From NCBI GenBank assembly GCA_950295325.1, contig OX485807.1, forward strand, positions 6,326,501 through 6,390,500: 64,000 nucleotides of DNA, given 5' to 3'. Positions 13,399 to 26,723 of this stretch are shown here, piece after piece (position 1 is the stretch's first letter; each line of letters opens with the position of its first letter). The position numbers were made by a program, and so were the translations under genes. Under the pieces are notes generated by a model that had not been told where the DNA came from, made no database searches, and saw nothing but the letters and a program-made list of their open reading frames with translations. The DNA is from Polytrichum commune. Taxonomy: Eukaryota > Streptophyta > Polytrichopsida > Polytrichales > Polytrichaceae.

Positions 13399-13705
13399 AT
13401 AGTACTGGCACGAGGCTGGGCTGGGACGAACCAACCTGTACACTGATTCCTTGGAGCAAGGGTTTAAACATCCAACAAAGAGCGAGTGTATCCATATCCA
13501 TGAGGCCGCCACTCGGGCTTAGTAAATAAAACTTGCATCCTTTTAATGGTTTATTGTGCGTGTGTTCTAGGCCTCCTTGTCATTGGCTGTGAGGTGGTAG
13601 CAAGAGTTCCGGCTCTACATAACAGCAGGCTCCAGCAATGGCCACATGGCCCCCACTGGACCAGGCCTGCACAACACGTCAAACTTGGGCACCAAGGCCC
13701 CAAAA

Positions 13706-13732
13706 CAATAATAATAATAATAATAATAATAA
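13706..13732. repeat. (AAT)n microsatellite
   Basis: Nine AAT units in a non-coding context, next to a family E element. Confidence 0.9.
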
Positions 13733-13751
13733 CGACACCAACAACAACTTA

Positions 13752-14149
13752 TACGGTATGCACGTGTTATTCGGTCAAGTTTTCCTCTCGGGTATTTTAT
13801 AAGACGCGTGGCCGTTACTCGGTTCGTTTTTCACGTTCTTCAACTTCTACCGATTAGATGTACACAATGAAAGTTGTGTTGCTTTACCAAATCTACGATG
13901 AAGCATCGGCAAAATCCGGATGGAAAATCGTACCTTCCCTCATTTAGTTATGGTTATCGAAGCGCATGTTTGTTGATACACACAAGTCCTCCCAACTTCT
14001 GTACGCTACTGAGTGTATTGAATGTACGGTCCAATCTCTTTCAAACACGTGTTTGTGTGGTGTTTGTTCTTCGATCCTCACCTGCCCACACACCAATGAA
14101 ACATAAGGGCCCCCGATCAAGAAAAGTAACCATATAACGCCCGCACACC
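13752..14149 (-). mobile_element. Family E MITE, copy 2
   Basis: Inverse orientation relative to the copy at 2132. The left end is GGTATGCACGTGTTATTCGG and the right end GCCCGCACACC. The interior carries the inverse of the AAAGACACATG and CGGTAGAAG blocks. Two open frames (13,546-13,857 and 13,874-14,137) overlap it and are chance frames. Confidence 0.6.
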
Positions 14150-14289
14150 ATATAACGAGGAAATCGACAAATCTTTCATACCAGTAGGATACTATGAATA
14201 CTTAAAGGTTTGTTTGTTCTTATTCAGGTCTACATACCTTGCAAGAACCTTGATACCAAGGTGAACCGACCCTAGCATCACCATGGTAC

Positions 14290-14392
14290 AATTTTGCTAA
14301 TGCAACACAAGTTTCGTTGTGTACATCTAATCGGTAGAAGGCGGAGAACGTGAAAAACAAATCGAATGACACCCACATACCTTACGTGTCGA
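14290..14392 (+). mobile_element. Family E fragment
   Basis: Right-hand 100 bases of a family E element. It matches about 2408-2499 and 34,625-34,722, including TTTGCTAATGCAACACAAG, and ends CACCCACATACC before TTA. Its left part is missing. Confidence 0.55.
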
Positions 14393-14862
14393 TGCCATGC
14401 ATCCACATGCATACCAAACCCCACACCGATATTTAAACCATAATAAGTGTAAAATGAATATAACGTCCATGTTAGGTTAGAATATGGGCGACTGCGGTGT
14501 CGCCTCTAAGGTAACGAGTGGTGGGTCCCGCTCCAAGAGCAAGACATCTGATCAGAATCCTGGCCAATGGGGAGGGGCCTCATCAACACTCTCATCCACA
14601 TGGGGAGTGGGCCTGTCGATCAATACCCACTTTAACGTTACATAGGTGTCCATGCTGGCAGTCCCGGCTGGCATTGGGAGGCCCCATTAATAAAGTAAAC
14701 CACTGGGAGGGCCGCGTCCACATCACTGGAGCTTGCGCCACGTAGACGTGCCAACTGTCGGGTTGTGGGGCAGCTGGCCCGAAATTTTCAGCACTCTTAT
14801 GTATAGTACGTTACTTCTGCCGCCACCCTTTGACCCCCCAAGGTTATGGGGGTTTCCTGACT

Positions 14863-14875
14863 TTTTCAGCTGCCC

Positions 14876-14921
<46 letters not shown>

Positions 14922-14930
14922 AGCTGAAAA
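14863..14930. repeat. (TC)n tract framed by a 10-bp inverted repeat
   Basis: Twenty-one TC units (14,877-14,918) lie between TTTTCAGCTG (14,863-14,872) and CAGCTGAAAA (14,921-14,930). The arms are perfect inverses, so the microsatellite forms the loop of a possible hairpin. Confidence 0.8.
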
Positions 14931-14951
14931 GACCAGGTGGAAGTTAAGTGA

Positions 14952-15455
14952 GGGCCACTCCACACACGAGACTGAGAGCCCGTGACCAGTACAATTCAAG
15001 CACTCTCATTGGTGGAAAAGGCGGAGCTGGTTCAGGTTCCTTACTTCACACTGAGCTTGAGGGACCAACAGAGTACGTGAATGCATGATGATGTAGAGTC
15101 GAGGTGGATTCCTACATGGCATCGAATGCATCATGTTTCATGGTCACTTGGACTATTTTTAAAAACCACTTCTTGGAGGTAGGCCTAACAGAAAACCATT
15201 GAGAGATTATGGCACTCCGAGCGTTCATAACCGTTGATTTATTTTATTTTATCAAGTGTGAGGACCATGCGTGAATAGAAATTCATTGAAATAGAATTTG
15301 GTGGAGGGTCCGGTCACATATGACTTCACACTACACTTGAGGGTGTGTGACCAAACTACATGATTTTGGAGGTGTCTTGTGATGGCCTTTGGACACTTTC
15401 TTTTGGGCTCTCATAATTCATGGTCATGGCTCTTGGCTCGTGTGCGAAGTGGTCC
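14952..15455 (+). mobile_element. Family C MITE, copy 1 (Harbinger-like)
   Basis: The left end GGGCCACTCCACACACGAG is flanked by TGA and the right end CTCGTGTGCGAAGTGGTCC by TAA. The interior matches the inverse of 18,889-19,396, including the ATTCCTACATGGCATCGAATG and CATGTTTCATGGTCACTTGG blocks. No protein is encoded. Confidence 0.8.
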
Positions 15456-15462
15456 TAAGTGA

Positions 15463-15741
15463 GGGCGGGGCCACTCCACACACGAGCCAAGGGCCGTGAC
15501 CATGTAATTGGAAGGCTCCTTGAGTTTCATCCAGAGGTCGTACCGGTCGCCTAAGGCTCTTGACTTTGACATGCTTTGCCATGTAGGAATCCATGTAAAC
15601 TTTTAATTCATGATAATTTCGTTGGGTCCTTAGGCCCTTCATCTTCTAGTACGAAGTGCACTTGGTCTCGGCCTTTTTGACAAATGAGAGATCTTAGAGA
15701 GCAATGGTCACAAGCCTTCAGTCTCATGTGTGAAGTGGCCC
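15463..15741. mobile_element. Family C MITE, copy 2 (short)
   Basis: It starts a few bases after copy 1 and is flanked on both sides by TGA (15,460-15,462 and 15,742-15,744). The termini are GGGCCACTCCACACACGAG, with four extra bases outside it, and CTCATGTGTGAAGTGGCCC. It is about half the length of the other two copies. A 72-codon minus frame covers it but follows the repeat and is not a gene. Confidence 0.75.
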
Positions 15742-18700
15742 TGAGCACAAGGAGGAGACTAGGTTTTTTGCAAGCCACGAGAGTCCTCCTTTACACTACA
15801 TTGATATGTGCAATTAGGTTGCCTTTCGTGAATAGGTTGCCTCTTTCTCTGTGCAAATTATGTTGGGTCGTGATTAGATTCCATATATTTATAACTTTGT
15901 TTACTCATCCTTATAGTGATCATAGATTTATTGTTAATTTTGAAAAGTATTTTGTTAATGTAGTAATAATTGTTAAAGATAGTGTGGATTGTCAATAATT
16001 TAGCGCGGGGAGACTTAATTGCACGTACTAGTGTAGGTATAGCTAGAGTTGAGAGCTTGAACTTGCAGTTTTTGGGAGTTTGATACTTGAACTCATGTTG
16101 ACAAGCTTCCATCTAATGCTCAAACTATTGAGAGTTGGACCAGTCCTCAAGCTTTCAAAACTTTGAGCAACTGTAAAGTGGCCATTTCAAAAGTGAGATA
16201 TCAAGGGGGGCAATGGTATTGCTAAAACAAAGGATAATTCACGACAAGTCAAAGGATGCTTGAAATCCTATTGGCTTGGGGTTCACAAAACAAAGATTTG
16301 AACTCTCAACTTACCTAAGCGACCTCCATGAGGAAGCTTAGGATTTTGAACAAGACCTTGTAAAAATTGACTGAGGTTGTCGTAGTCAATCCACACATAA
16401 TTTTCCAAGCATTGTAAGCCAATAGAAAAATGAAAGCTCTCGAGTTGAGAGCTGAAGTGTGAAGTAGACTTGAGTGAACAAGCACGCATAAGAGGTTACC
16501 TACCAATAGGAAGGTTCCTTTCTTCAAAACTCTCGATCTAAAAGAGAGCTTCGACCCTCTCTCATGTAAATTGGAGCCTAAATTTATATGGACAATGATA
16601 TATCATACTGAAGACCACATCTCAATCAAGGCTAGATTTAAATTTTAAAAAATAAAAATAAAATCTACATCACAAATTAATCAATTAATTAATTAATATT
16701 CATGCATGTTATGTTGGACAATGAGAGATGAGCTTGGATGACACAATTCTCTCACATCAATGATCTAGAATATTACATATATGGGGATATATGGTCACCA
16801 ATGCTCTTTATTTGTGCATAAAGAACATCTCTACAAATGGTGCATTGTGCATGTATTTAATGATATATTGTTTATCCAAATAAATTTAACCACCATAAGA
16901 TACACACAAACACAGTCATTTGGCATCAAAAGTGGCATGATGGGATTGGGAAAGATGGTGAGTTTCTCATAGGGTGCAAGCATGGTAAAGGGGACCAAAA
17001 ATGCTCTGGTATATTAAAACCATAATTGATGTGGTCAAAGACCTAAAAATAATAGCAAATTGTTGTTCAAATTGGATTTTTATTCATGATTATCTCTATT
17101 ATTGTGTTAAATACTAAAATTTAGAATACCAAGTTGAGATCTTCAAAACTCATCATTAAAAGTGATGCTCAAAAACATATGATTGAATATGGTTTTGGAC
17201 GTAGATTTCATGACCTTAAATATTTTGAAATTGGAATTTTATTTTTTATTCCTTGAAACCATCATCTACTTGAGGGCATCATCACAAAATTTTGTAGAAA
17301 ACCATCAAGTTAATGTGATTTTATCATATTTTGAACAAATTTTGGACGTTCACTTGTTCAACATCATCTACTTGCACATCACTTGCACCGTCTTCTAGAA
17401 TATGTAGGCTTTTTTTTTTTTAAAAATTGTCATCATAAATTGCTTCGCTTAGTAGATCAATGTGTATTTTAAATGCCTATGATTTTTCTTCTTCACAAAG
17501 TTCAAAGTTAGTGTATAGTTTTGAATCACTCTCACTCAACACTACGCAAGGATCAAGAGATGTCCACTTTATTGTGCTTGCACTTGCCTTCCCCCACCCT
17601 CAATGTCACACTGCCAATTGCCATGATTGGAGGGCATGGAGGGGAGGATGCCCAAATGATTATGTCCAACAATGTTGCTTAGACTTCATGTCCCGGTTTT
17701 TTTGTTTTTTTACTTAGTCCATACACATCTACACATCCCTTCAACCATGTTAGGGCATCGTGACTAACAAGATGTTTTATGCTTGTACCAAAGAGTTGTA
17801 ATTGTTGATTTACATCACACGACAATGAAGTTTAATTATGTTATGTATGTACAAATCACCGCATATAATGGTACCATTGGGTAGGGGTGTCAACCCCTAA
17901 AGGTCGTAGGGGCTTAATGTACAACATGTATACACAATCTCTATGAGCCTCATGAAATCTAGAATCCATTTACGTTTTGATTTAGGGTTTGAAATATCAT
18001 TTAGTACACGATTTTACGTCAATAAGAAAAATAAGACTGCACTCACATGTGACACTAATGATAAAAAAACTCACATGTGTTTGCATCTAAGGACACCTTG
18101 ATTATGTATTTGAACCCAAATCTTCATCAACATTATGGTATTCGATTGATATAAGAGGTGCACTAGGAATAAAACAAGTCAATCTTAGATAAGGCCACTT
18201 TTGAAACAATCAACCATTAAAAAAACATATCTAAGATACTGGACATGGTTTTGTGCATGGAGAGGCTCAAACTAGGCCTCTTTAAAACTTAGGGGTTAAG
18301 CTTAAAAAAGAAAGGAAAGAAAAAAAAACGAATTCATAACGACGACGGTCCTTGGCACATAACAATGAGATGTTGGGAGTTTAGTTTGGATTTGAGCCTC
18401 CTCTCGCAAGTTTTTGAGCATCTCACTGTTATATTATGAAGGCCATGGAACGAGAGTTGAACGTCGAGTAATGTTATGTTCTTCTTCACAACATTTTCTG
18501 GAATACATGGCTTGGTTGTTGGTGATGTTTTCCTTTGCGAGGAGTGAGATGATTGCCTTTGAGCATGGGAGATCCACTTTAGACACTAGACACTTATGAG
18601 AATCCTTGTGTAAACATTAACAACTCTAGGAAAGGAAGGTGTTGGTAGAGTAGTGGTTGGATGGGAGCCGAAAGAGCCCATGGAGTCGGTTAAGTTAGCT

Positions 18701-18888
18701 TACCTTACCGTACATGGTCCATTGTGGCCCGAAATGATAAGTCGCTTGTGAGTTTGGTGGTCAACCGTTGACTAGGTAGCCTCCGACCTTGATAGCTCAA
18801 CTTTGTGACACTCATTTGCCAACCACAAGTTTCTCTTGTGCGTATACATCATTATTCCCGTTTTCGCAAGGTCACATAGCATCACTAA
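15742..18888. other. Intergenic, no gene seen
   Basis: AT-rich with no supported gene. Short frames only. A block at about 18,350-18,425 (ATGTTGGGAGTT and flanks) recurs near 41,720-41,800, so part of the stretch is repetitive. Confidence 0.45.
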
Positions 18889-19396
18889 GGGCCACCTCAC
18901 ACACGAGCCAAGAGCCGTGCCCATGAAATTGTGAGAGCCCAAACGAAAGCATTCAAAGGCCGTCTCGACACACCTCCAAATCACGTAGCGTGGTCACGGA
19001 CCCTCTAGTGTAGCGTGAAGTCATATGTGACCATGCCCTCAACCAAATGCTATTGCAATGAATTTATGTTCATGCGGGTCCTCAACCACAATAAAAAACA
19101 GAATAAATCAACGGTTGTGAGCGTTCGGAGTGCCATGGTCTCCCACCGGTTTTGTGTTAGGCCTACCTCCAAGAGGTGGTTTTTGACAACAGTCCAAGTG
19201 ACCATGAAACATGATCCATTCGATGCCATGTAGGAATCCATGTAGACATTACAATCCATATTGCCTTCACATACTCCGTTGGTCCCTCAAGCGTAGTGTG
19301 AAGCAGCGAACTTAGACCGGCTCCACCTTCTTCCACCAATGAGAGTGCTTGAAGTGTAATGGTCACGTGCTCTCAGTCTCGTGTGTGAAGTGGCCC
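18889..19396 (-). mobile_element. Family C MITE, copy 3
   Basis: The termini GGGCCACCTCACACACGAG and CTCGTGTGTGAAGTGGCCC are flanked by matching TAA (18,886-18,888 and 19,397-19,399). This is the best-preserved member of the family. Its interior is the inverse of the copy at 14,952. The three overlapping frames here (19,015-19,366) are chance frames. Confidence 0.85.
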
Positions 19397-19553
19397 TAAG
19401 CGTCTCACTTGACGTTTTGTTGGGTCCGAGAATAACATCTTAGATTTGTTCAGGCAAAATCTTCTTAGCGTGCTTCCAAATCCATATTTCAAGGTTTGAA
19501 TGTTGTTGGCACACTATCAATCTATGAATGGAACAATTAGGTGCATTAGGTGT

Positions 19554-19920
19554 GGCACCACGGGCCTTGGCTTGGTGGTTAGGGCTCATGGCCCCCAATG
19601 AGGAGGTTGTGGGTTCTATTCCCCATGCCGGCGTGGTGCTCACCACCTTAGTCCACCCAATTATGGTGGGGGGGTCCTTGGACCTTGTTGTATGGGTACC
19701 TCAAAGCCCTTTGGGGGGATACCATGTCCGGTATCTTCAAGGCACTAGTGGCTAGCTAGGAACTAGTATAGTGTGTCACTATAGTGCCCATCCTCGAAAG
19801 GGGAGAGTAGTATTGCCCCAATGTCCCCTTGTCCAGTGGGCATCGGGTCATTGACATTACAAACATACACTTTATTCACGCCGCCCCCTTGCTAAAAAGG
19901 GACCAGAGTTTGTATCTATC
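19554..19920 (+). mobile_element. tRNA-type SINE with 12-bp target duplication
   Basis: The element lies between two perfect copies of TGCATTAGGTGT (19,542-19,553 and 19,921-19,932). Near its left end it has an RNA polymerase III A-box-like TGGCTTGGTGG (19,568-19,578) and a B-box-like GGTTCTATTCC (19,612-19,622), one base from the consensus and correctly spaced. No coding frame. The 3' end lacks a long A or T tail, so the tail type is unclear. The family is not recognised. The plus strand is set by the box order. Confidence 0.75.
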
Positions 19921-20357
19921 TGCATTAGGTGTTGGTAATTATATGAAAGTCGAGCTGCATGCAAATGATATAGATACCAAATAACTGAATTTGGTGGAGT
20001 ATGGAGAAGCCGGTTATTAGTGCAAATTGGCCACTGGGTATTGGGGGGAGCCACTTGTATTTGCTAAGCATCAATTGTTTGTGATAAGAAGAAACAACAA
20101 TTTCAAGCGGTTTGAGCTTGGTCAGAGTAGTAATGCAACGAATGAGAACCAAGTTACGTAATTGAACTTTTCCATAGTGGTTGAGGGGAAATCAGTAGAC
20201 TTGTCAAGAGATTTTATGGTGGTTACGCATGACGAGCTTCATAAATTTGGAGATTGGGAGCTTATTCGGAAAAGCTATGGGAATTTGGGGCTTGCCCACA
20301 TTAACGAATGATTGACTTGCGACTGACAAGCCAACGTAAAGCATTTGGACTTATTTA

Positions 20358-20927
20358 GGGCCGCTTTACATCATGGACCATGAAGTCGGATCATGGAGGA
20401 TGGCCTTTTTCCATGGTCCGACTTCATGGTCAAGCTTTTGTGGTCTAATCACTGAAAACATCAATTTACAAAGCCTTTGGGCTCCTAACTAGGTGTAAAC
20501 TGAATGTGGACCAAGAGGGATGATCATACACCAAAAAGTGAATGTGTTGATTTATTAATATACATCCAAAAAAGGCAATTTTGAAAAAAATTAAAGTTTG
20601 ACCATCTTTTGTCTTCTCTTGTCTTCATCTTCTCTACCCCATAAAAAAATTCATTAAAAATATATTATAACATTATTTCTCTATCATGGACCCTTGTCTT
20701 TTTCTAATAGAGCAGTTTTTTGCCTCTCCCACTGCAAAACTCGTAGGACCATGTCAGTGGATAATGTAGGCCTTAGCATATGTCTTTTGGGGACCTTGAA
20801 CTCCATGGTCACTATGACATTTCTTCCTTGGTGTAAAACCAAAGTGGTCCCGGGATGAGTTCAACAACCAATATCAAATTTTAAAGGGCCTTGGGACGAC
20901 TTCATGGTCCATGGTGTAAACATCCCC
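20358..20927 (-). mobile_element. Family A MITE, copy 2 (complete)
   Basis: The termini GGGCCGCTTTACATC and GGTGTAAACATCCCC are flanked by matching TTA (20,355-20,357 and 20,928-20,930). Subterminal blocks CATGGACCATGAAGTC are repeated inverted at both ends. The length, 570 bases, sets the family norm. Orientation is opposite to copy 1. Confidence 0.85.
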
Positions 20928-20962
20928 TTAGTCGGCCCTTTAGGTAAGATTGGCTTAGAACT

Positions 20963-21201
20963 CTACATTGTTTTGTCTAATTAGTGTGGAGCCACGCTAA
21001 TTCCCAATTACCCATAATATTTTATATTATAATTTGAAGTGACCCACTAGATTTATAGTGTGAAAATGAAGTGGATTTTTTTGTTTGCATATTTGGATGA
21101 AAATTCAAGGCAAGGCAAGTACTATAACATTAATGTGAGTCGCACTAAATTTCAACCCACGTGAATTTCCTGACCCACATTTATTAGACAAAACAATGTA
21201 G
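20963..21201. mobile_element. Family F MITE, copy 1
   Basis: The left end CTACATTGTTTTGTCTAAT and the right end ATTAGACAAAACAATGTAG are perfect 19-base inverted repeats. The interior holds inverted GTGTGG-type blocks and matches 37,010-37,280 over nearly its whole length. The target duplication is at most 2 bp (CT), so the superfamily is open. Confidence 0.8.
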
Positions 21202-21410
21202 CTCCTACATGGGTCCAACTCCTATGAGTTCTAAGAGTTCTATCAAAGAATTCCAAAAACATTTAAAAAAAAAAAAAAAGCGGAGTTCAATCAACTTTCA
21301 AAATTAGGTTTTGAGATCGTACTCTTAAATGAGCTTTTAATAACAAAGTTCTCCTAGAAGAGTTGACACTTCATACCTAATGCAGTCACATAATTTTACC
21401 AATCCAACTA

Positions 21411-21952
21411 CATTGTTTATGGTATTTAATGTCATCCTTACATTGTCGACAAACGGCCTAAACTAGATGTCTAGAGGCCTAGCAATGTCATGTCCATTAA
21501 TTATCAACATGACACTATTTGTCAACATAAATAAATTTTTAGGTTACACTACTATTTTTGGTATGATATTTAGTGTAGCACATTAAAGTTTTTGCATACT
21601 AGTGTACCTATTATTCATTTAACACAATTTGTTGATCATTGTGTTACCTAGGCATAGACCTCATAATATTATTGAACGAACTAATGCCGATATATTAGCA
21701 AGCAAACTAACACCAAATGTCTATAAGGTTACACTAGTGATCAAGTTGTTGGCCCTTGGCGCAACCTAGAATAAGCCTTGTAAGCATAAGTTCGAGGCTT
21801 CTAGCATCATTTTACATCCGTGTTTGAATGACACGTCAGTGACTGGGTGGTTTCCCTGCATATGCATTTGTAGATGCAAATGTAGGGTGAGTGGCCTTGC
21901 CAGAAGGTTAGTGACAATATTACGCATGTGACACTAAATACCATAAATGGTG
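21411..21952. mobile_element. Family G MITE, copy 1 (long)
   Basis: The left terminus CATTGTTTATGGTATTTAA and the right terminus AAATACCATAAATGGTG are imperfect inverted repeats. They match the ends of the short copy at 51.3 kb. TA precedes the left end and CA follows the right, so a TA duplication is only likely. No coding frame. Confidence 0.55.
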
Positions 21953-24900
21953 CATTGGAGTTTGAGTGTGAAGCTCGAGGATGGAAGCTCGGGTTTGGTT
22001 ATTCACAAAGCCTGGCTAACTCCAAATACCCTTTTGTTGCTTGTGCTTCGCAACCAACCAATGTGGGCAAACTTCATGTGACAAGCATAATCATGAATTC
22101 AAAAGCATTGTGAACTTGAATATCAAATAGAGCTATTTATAAAGGAAAGCATACGAAACCAGGGGTTTAGTCCAAAATCAAGAGTTTATGAGAATCAACA
22201 CAAAATCACCCAAGTTTTTTTAATGTTGAAATTATCTTACACACAAAGAGTGGTGTTGGACTATTAAAAATCGGCTTTCTAGTTTGTCCTACTAGAAGGG
22301 GGAGGAGTGGGGGGGGGGGTGTCAAGCTAGCCTTGCATTGGCCGGTCTAGGATTAAATACAACAGGCCCCATGTGCATACCCTATTGTAGATCCTACAAC
22401 TCTCTCAAAATCTGAAAAGTGAAAAAAGAAAGTCCCAAAAGTTTCACCCGACTTTCAAAACAAGCTCCAATACACGACGAGCTCACAAGCTCTTGATTAG
22501 AAAGCTTTCTCAAAGAAGGATCGAAGCCACGATTTCGTCTTTGAGGTGCTAAAGCAAGAAATCTCCGGTGTCCTATGTAAAGACCTGGCCTAGTTTTCGC
22601 CATGCATCTCTTCAAGCATGCATTGTGAGGAAGATTTTTCCATATCCGATCTACAAGTCTATCCAACGAGCCCCTTGAGATTTCCAGGCATTCGTCCACC
22701 CTGCAGTCAGCTCCATAAATCAGGTGTGCCTTTTACAAAGGATAATGGCACATCCAAGTTTCGGTTCCTTTAGGAATCTCGGTTAAGATCATTTGGAGAG
22801 AGGGCATTATCGCATGTGAGCGTACTTGTCGTTCATCGACGTAAAAATCATGAAATAGCATGGAGTCCAAATGTTACCATTTCTAGTTGATTTGACATGA
22901 AAAATGTTTCTTAAGACCCCAATTTAGTCTAGTCCATGTCATTTGAGATGAATCGGACACAACATAACATTACTCGGTGATAATGTGTTCCAGTGTAGGT
23001 CAATGTTTTTGGGAGTAGCATGTCATTTATGTTGGGTCACTCTTGCAAAATGAACAATTTTTAGTCTTAACGTTGTTTATTATGTGAGAGTGAACCAACA
23101 AGGGGTAGAAAAAAATCTAGGCTTGTTTGTGTTTCGGGTGCCAATGCCAAATATGTTGTTAAAAATAAAAACATGTTGATGTCAAAAGTCCACATGTGCC
23201 GGAGGACATGTTTGGCAAATCATCATGCCAAATGCAACTAGCCTTCATGTACATTGGACCCGAAAATAAGGGCATGGAAATAAAGCCCATGCGTTGGTCT
23301 CGACTCCCTTTAGAATGGGAGCTGCAACATTAGGTTGTGTAATGTTATGAAACCAAGAGTAGATGCGCTTATTCCCAATCAAGACCCTGTCGGATGACCT
23401 ATAGGGTGCCCATAACTTTGATCGAGCTGGGACTAAATTTCGATAAGGTTAGGCACTAAATTTTGATCAAGTTAGAACCAATAGTGCCATGACACATGTC
23501 CTTGGTTTTGTGTGCTTAAGTGAGGAGGAATGAGCGGTTAAAATGAGTGGTTATGGCGGACTATAGACATTGACAATATGTTTAACCCAACTTTTGGGTT
23601 CAAAATTTCACAATAATTTCTATTTAAAGAAAACATTAATCATTTTTTTAGTTTTTTTAAAATAAATAAGTAATTGTTTACAATCCTCCTAAGTTCTATC
23701 TTCCTACACGGAATTTTTTGCACTGCCTTCTACTTCTCCAGATTTGGCACAAAACCTCTCAAGTGATCGGTTATGGACTCCTCTACTCCATACGGGGTCA
23801 AGTTTTTTTTATGTTGAATGGAGAGAGGTACGCTCAAAGGCCGATAATTCCCTCTCTCTCTCCAGATCACTCGGGCTATCACCTTTTTTCCCACCTGACC
23901 CTTGCTAAATCCCAGCATCAATAACTGCTGCTGCTGCTGCTGCTTTTTTCTTCTTCTTCTTCTTTCCTTTTAAAAAAAACTACTTTTTATTTTTATCGGT
24001 TCCCCTCCATCAATCATGGGCTACAAAGATCACATAGCCTTTTGTTGCTTGCATACAAGATATAAAGAGGCTTCTGGCAGCCAATGAATGTGGGGGAAAC
24101 TTCATGTGACGACGCAGAGTTTAAGCTCTCAAGAACAATGGAAGAATATTATATTGTGTGATGATGTCAACCATTGCATTTCTTTGAAAGGTGTCATGCC
24201 TGCCTTTCCTTGCTTCCTTTCCTTCCTTTCCTTTATTGTCAGGCTATCCTGTGATTTGTAAGTGGTATACCCTAGCCTCCATGTTACGACACTCGATCAT
24301 ACGGCACCTCCACTATATGATGCATTGCCCATTAACAAAACCTTTTTTTTTGGTGTTAATTTACCTTCATATTAGAACTACGACATTTGTAATATGTTTG
24401 ATTGTCTACGATTTCTTAGTTTAACACAACTCCCAGAAAACGTTTTCTTCTTAGCATGATCAAGTTTCAAAAATTTGTTCATGCTTTCTTTTCAAACCTT
24501 GTCACTTTTTGAAAATGTTTGTTGGCATGCGTTTGTATCTTTTGCACGAAATATTCAAATCAAAAAGTTATGATTGGACCTAGTATTTTGTTTCATGTGC
24601 CAACTGTCGCTAGGTGGACACAATTCCGAATAAGTGCATCTTCTATGTGGGATTGTAGTCCGAAAAGTTGTCAAGGACATAGACCAAGCTCTTGGTACAC
24701 AGTCTTGCAATGACTGAGGACGACTCAAAATATAATGGAAAACCCTCCTTTGTGTAGTAACCTATAGTGGATTATTAACACTACATAAGCTTATGTAATA
24801 TGAGAATTTACCATATTACGGCAAAAGCATAAGGTGTGTTAATGTAATTCCAGAGAATTGTGTCTTTCATTTTCAAAATAATCCAACATTTATTTTAGGA

Positions 24901-26723
24901 ATTATTCTTGCGCTGGATTGGCTACCAACCTACATTAGTGTTTGAATCTTTATCGAGAGCAACCTATTTGGGTTCCTTGAGGGCCACGATCATTTTAGCA
25001 CCTCTTGACATGCCAAAAAAAAAATTGTGACCCTTGATTGAACCCATACTAGAATGTTCTTTGTTCATGCCTCCACACTACCTCCAGGGATGCACCAAAA
25101 CACATTGAACATGAAAGGTGTTGCATGCAAAACAACCAACTCCTAATCAATAGTCGTGTCAAGTTTGAAAACACCTCGAATGTATCCCCACAAACAATCA
25201 ACCAAAACCCCGGTGCCCTCCATTCATTTCCTAGTGGAGGTACGGCACCATAAGCGCCCAATTATGTCAACAACCTCAATTCCAACACCTTCTTTTCTCC
25301 CAAAGTGGGCAACAAGTACTTCAACACGGAAACTGGTTGTATTATCTCAAGAACTAATAATGTAGTTCATTGGTTGGAGGAGACGAAATGTCAACGATCA
25401 ACATTGTCCATTGGAAAAAGAAAGGGGGGAGGGGGGGGGGGTGCATATTTGCTATGTTTCATGTGATCATTATGTCATTGTGCTCATAACATAAATACTA
25501 AACCAAATGAAATAATGGATCATTTGTCTAGGTTACGTAAGGGACCGTAGTCCTCAAAGGGTCCGCGCTAGGTGCTTCTACCTTAGTGTTTGTTATCAAG
25601 TAGATTTGCAACACACAAATCATGGATGGCTTGATCAAAGTCTTTTGACCAAGTAGTCCACCCCCTCATCGGCACAAGGAAAAATGTAGCTCAAGATTCG
25701 TCAACTTGCCCAAACAATGTTGTACCAAAATGAGGTGATTCCGGCCACTCTATGGGTCCATTGAGGGAATGGTCGCCGAGTCTGACTAATTCGCTTGTGA
25801 ATAACTAGCTTAAAAATGTCATTGAAATGAGCCACGTGTGCTTGGTGGAACTAGCCAACTCGTGTCAAGAAAAAGAGAAAGAGCGTCAACGTTTTCAACA
25901 CCCACGTGAATAAGAGCATGTTTGCTTTTGTTGTGATTGAGTTACTCCATTGAAACAAGTCTAAGGTGTAATGGTTATCATATAATAGATGGGTTCTAAG
26001 GGGTAGGGTGGAAGGGTGGAAGGGGGTACTTAACGAAGGTTGAGGATGGATACAATAATGTTTTAATATTGTATACTGGAATTTTTGGAGTTGCTCTTAA
26101 TATGTTTAGGTTTATGTTGTTTAGGATGAGATATGTGAGATGTTTCATAAAACAAATTTGGCGAAGCTTTTCAATTCACAGTGGATAAGTTTTGTCACCT
26201 TACTTGGCTGAAACTAGATGATTGTATAAGAGATTGAAGTAAAGTTACATTATGTATACGTGATGATATGAAAGAAACGGGTAAGATGGTAACGATGACT
26301 TCAATATATCAAGATCATTAATTGGTGTGGATGTGTTTGTCACTATTAGAACTATAGTTTGGCCTTTGGTTTCTTGATGGAAGCAATTTTGTAATAAAAC
26401 ATGTCACTTACCTTATCCCAAACAAAAAATAAATAAGTAAACAAGCTATAACACTCCCCCCCCCAAAAAAATAAAAATAAAAAAAAATAAAAAAAAATGG
26501 GAATAGACTCACATTGAGTTGACCTACTTAAAGGGAAGCAATACACCTCATAGTGTTGCACATGCATGTCCGAATATATTATGGGATCAATGACCTCACA
26601 TTCATTAGGACATGAAATCACCAACTTTTTTTTTTAATGAATATAGTAAAATAAAGATAGTAGATATTTCTTAAGTAAAATATGAACTTATTAGATATTG
26701 AACCATGATGAATTGAGTCTACT
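21953..26723. other. Intergenic, no gene seen
   Basis: No supported gene. A minus frame at 22,394-22,699 (101 codons) has balanced composition but no recognisable domain. A CTG run at about 23,929-23,943 is followed by TTC units. A repeat block ending AGTCATTTGAGATGAATC occurs at about 22,915-22,960. G runs of ten or more lie at about 22,309 and 25,432. Confidence 0.4.

Noticed and set aside
22394-22699. 101-codon minus-strand frame resembling retroelement leader text
   Set aside because: No LTR, primer site or domain could be shown; resemblance is only an impression.
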